From assembly GCA_002405805.1 (NCBI GenBank), contig DHMN01000053.1, positions 1-5,494 on the forward strand: 5,494 nt of DNA, written 5' to 3'. Positions 5,400-5,494 of this stretch are shown here, piece by piece. The translations under genes and the position numbers were made by a program. The stretch comes from Cyanobacteria bacterium UBA4641 (lineage in GTDB: Bacteria; Cyanobacteriota; Vampirovibrionia; Gastranaerophilales; Gastranaerophilaceae). The notes beneath the pieces were generated by a model. The model worked only from the letters and a program-made list of their open reading frames with translations, searched no databases and was not told the origin of the DNA. The first letter of the stretch is position 1. The number at the start of each line of letters is the position of its first letter.

Positions 5400-5494
5400 C
5401 TAATTGAACGAAAAGGTCTATTGACTATTGTGTTCTATTTGAGATGCTGAAACACCAAGTAGGAACAGAAGATTACGTTTCGCTTTAGCTCAAC

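Larger units (their letters stand above)
4988..5494. other. Non-coding right flank: gpmI promoter plus repeat field
   Basis: The first ~65 bases hold the gpmI leader and promoter. From about 5091 onward the region is a near-continuous series of inverted repeats (5091-5108, 5115-5135, 5136-5176, 5222-5254, 5280-5344, 5373-5399). Between them, 5181-5220 and 5400-5465 show nothing I can name. The last bases (about 5473-5494, ending GTTTCGCTTTAGCTCAAC) resemble one arm of an intergenic repeat I associate with cyanobacteria, cut by the window edge. Reading the minus strand from the right edge gives a 19-codon frame ending TAG at 5437-5435, too short to support as the tail of a gene. Confidence 0.65.

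Noticed and set aside
5435..5494. Minus-strand frame of 19 codons running in from the right edge, ending TAG at 5437-5435
   Set aside because: Too short and unrecognised, and it overlaps the repeat-like terminal sequence.

Overview
The window holds two complete protein genes, both on the minus strand, between two repeat-rich non-coding flanks. In transcription order they are gpmI (3461-4987), a cofactor-independent phosphoglycerate mutase of glycolysis, and a 997-residue SNF2-family ATPase (373-3366). Coding DNA is AT-rich (about 35-40 % GC by eye), with Lys/Asn/Ile/Phe-rich protein.

The organism is a low-GC bacterium. The intergenic hairpins (GTAGGGTGGGC/GCCCACC, TGTCATTCTGAA/TTCAGAATCT, and a GTTTCGCTTTAGCTCAAC end) are of types I associate with Cyanobacteriota and some other phyla. 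With the low GC, a non-photosynthetic relative (Vampirovibrionia/Gastranaerophilales type) is my best guess. This is inference only: no rRNA or other phylogenetic marker is present.

Layout. Positions 1-372: non-coding, with at least five hairpins, one possible short element bounded by inverted repeats, and a GC-richer left edge. Positions 373-3366: SNF2 ATPase with all helicase motifs intact. Positions 3367-3460: 94-bp spacer with a 12-bp inverted repeat that may terminate gpmI, plus the SNF2 ribosome binding site. Positions 3461-4987: gpmI with every catalytic and metal-binding residue present. Positions 4988-5060: a good gpmI promoter (extended -10, 17-bp spacer) overlaid by two perfect dyads. 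Positions 5061-5494: a second field of hairpin repeats, three of which belong to the same family as one in the left flank.

The two genes have no obvious functional link: one is central carbon metabolism, the other DNA or nucleoprotein remodelling. I see no defence island, phage genes, transposase, CRISPR array, tRNA or rRNA. The most distinctive signals are the hairpin repeat family, whose copies differ by compensatory stem changes and in one case carry a long loop insert, and the dyads in the gpmI promoter. I did not find convincing evidence of a new multi-gene system.
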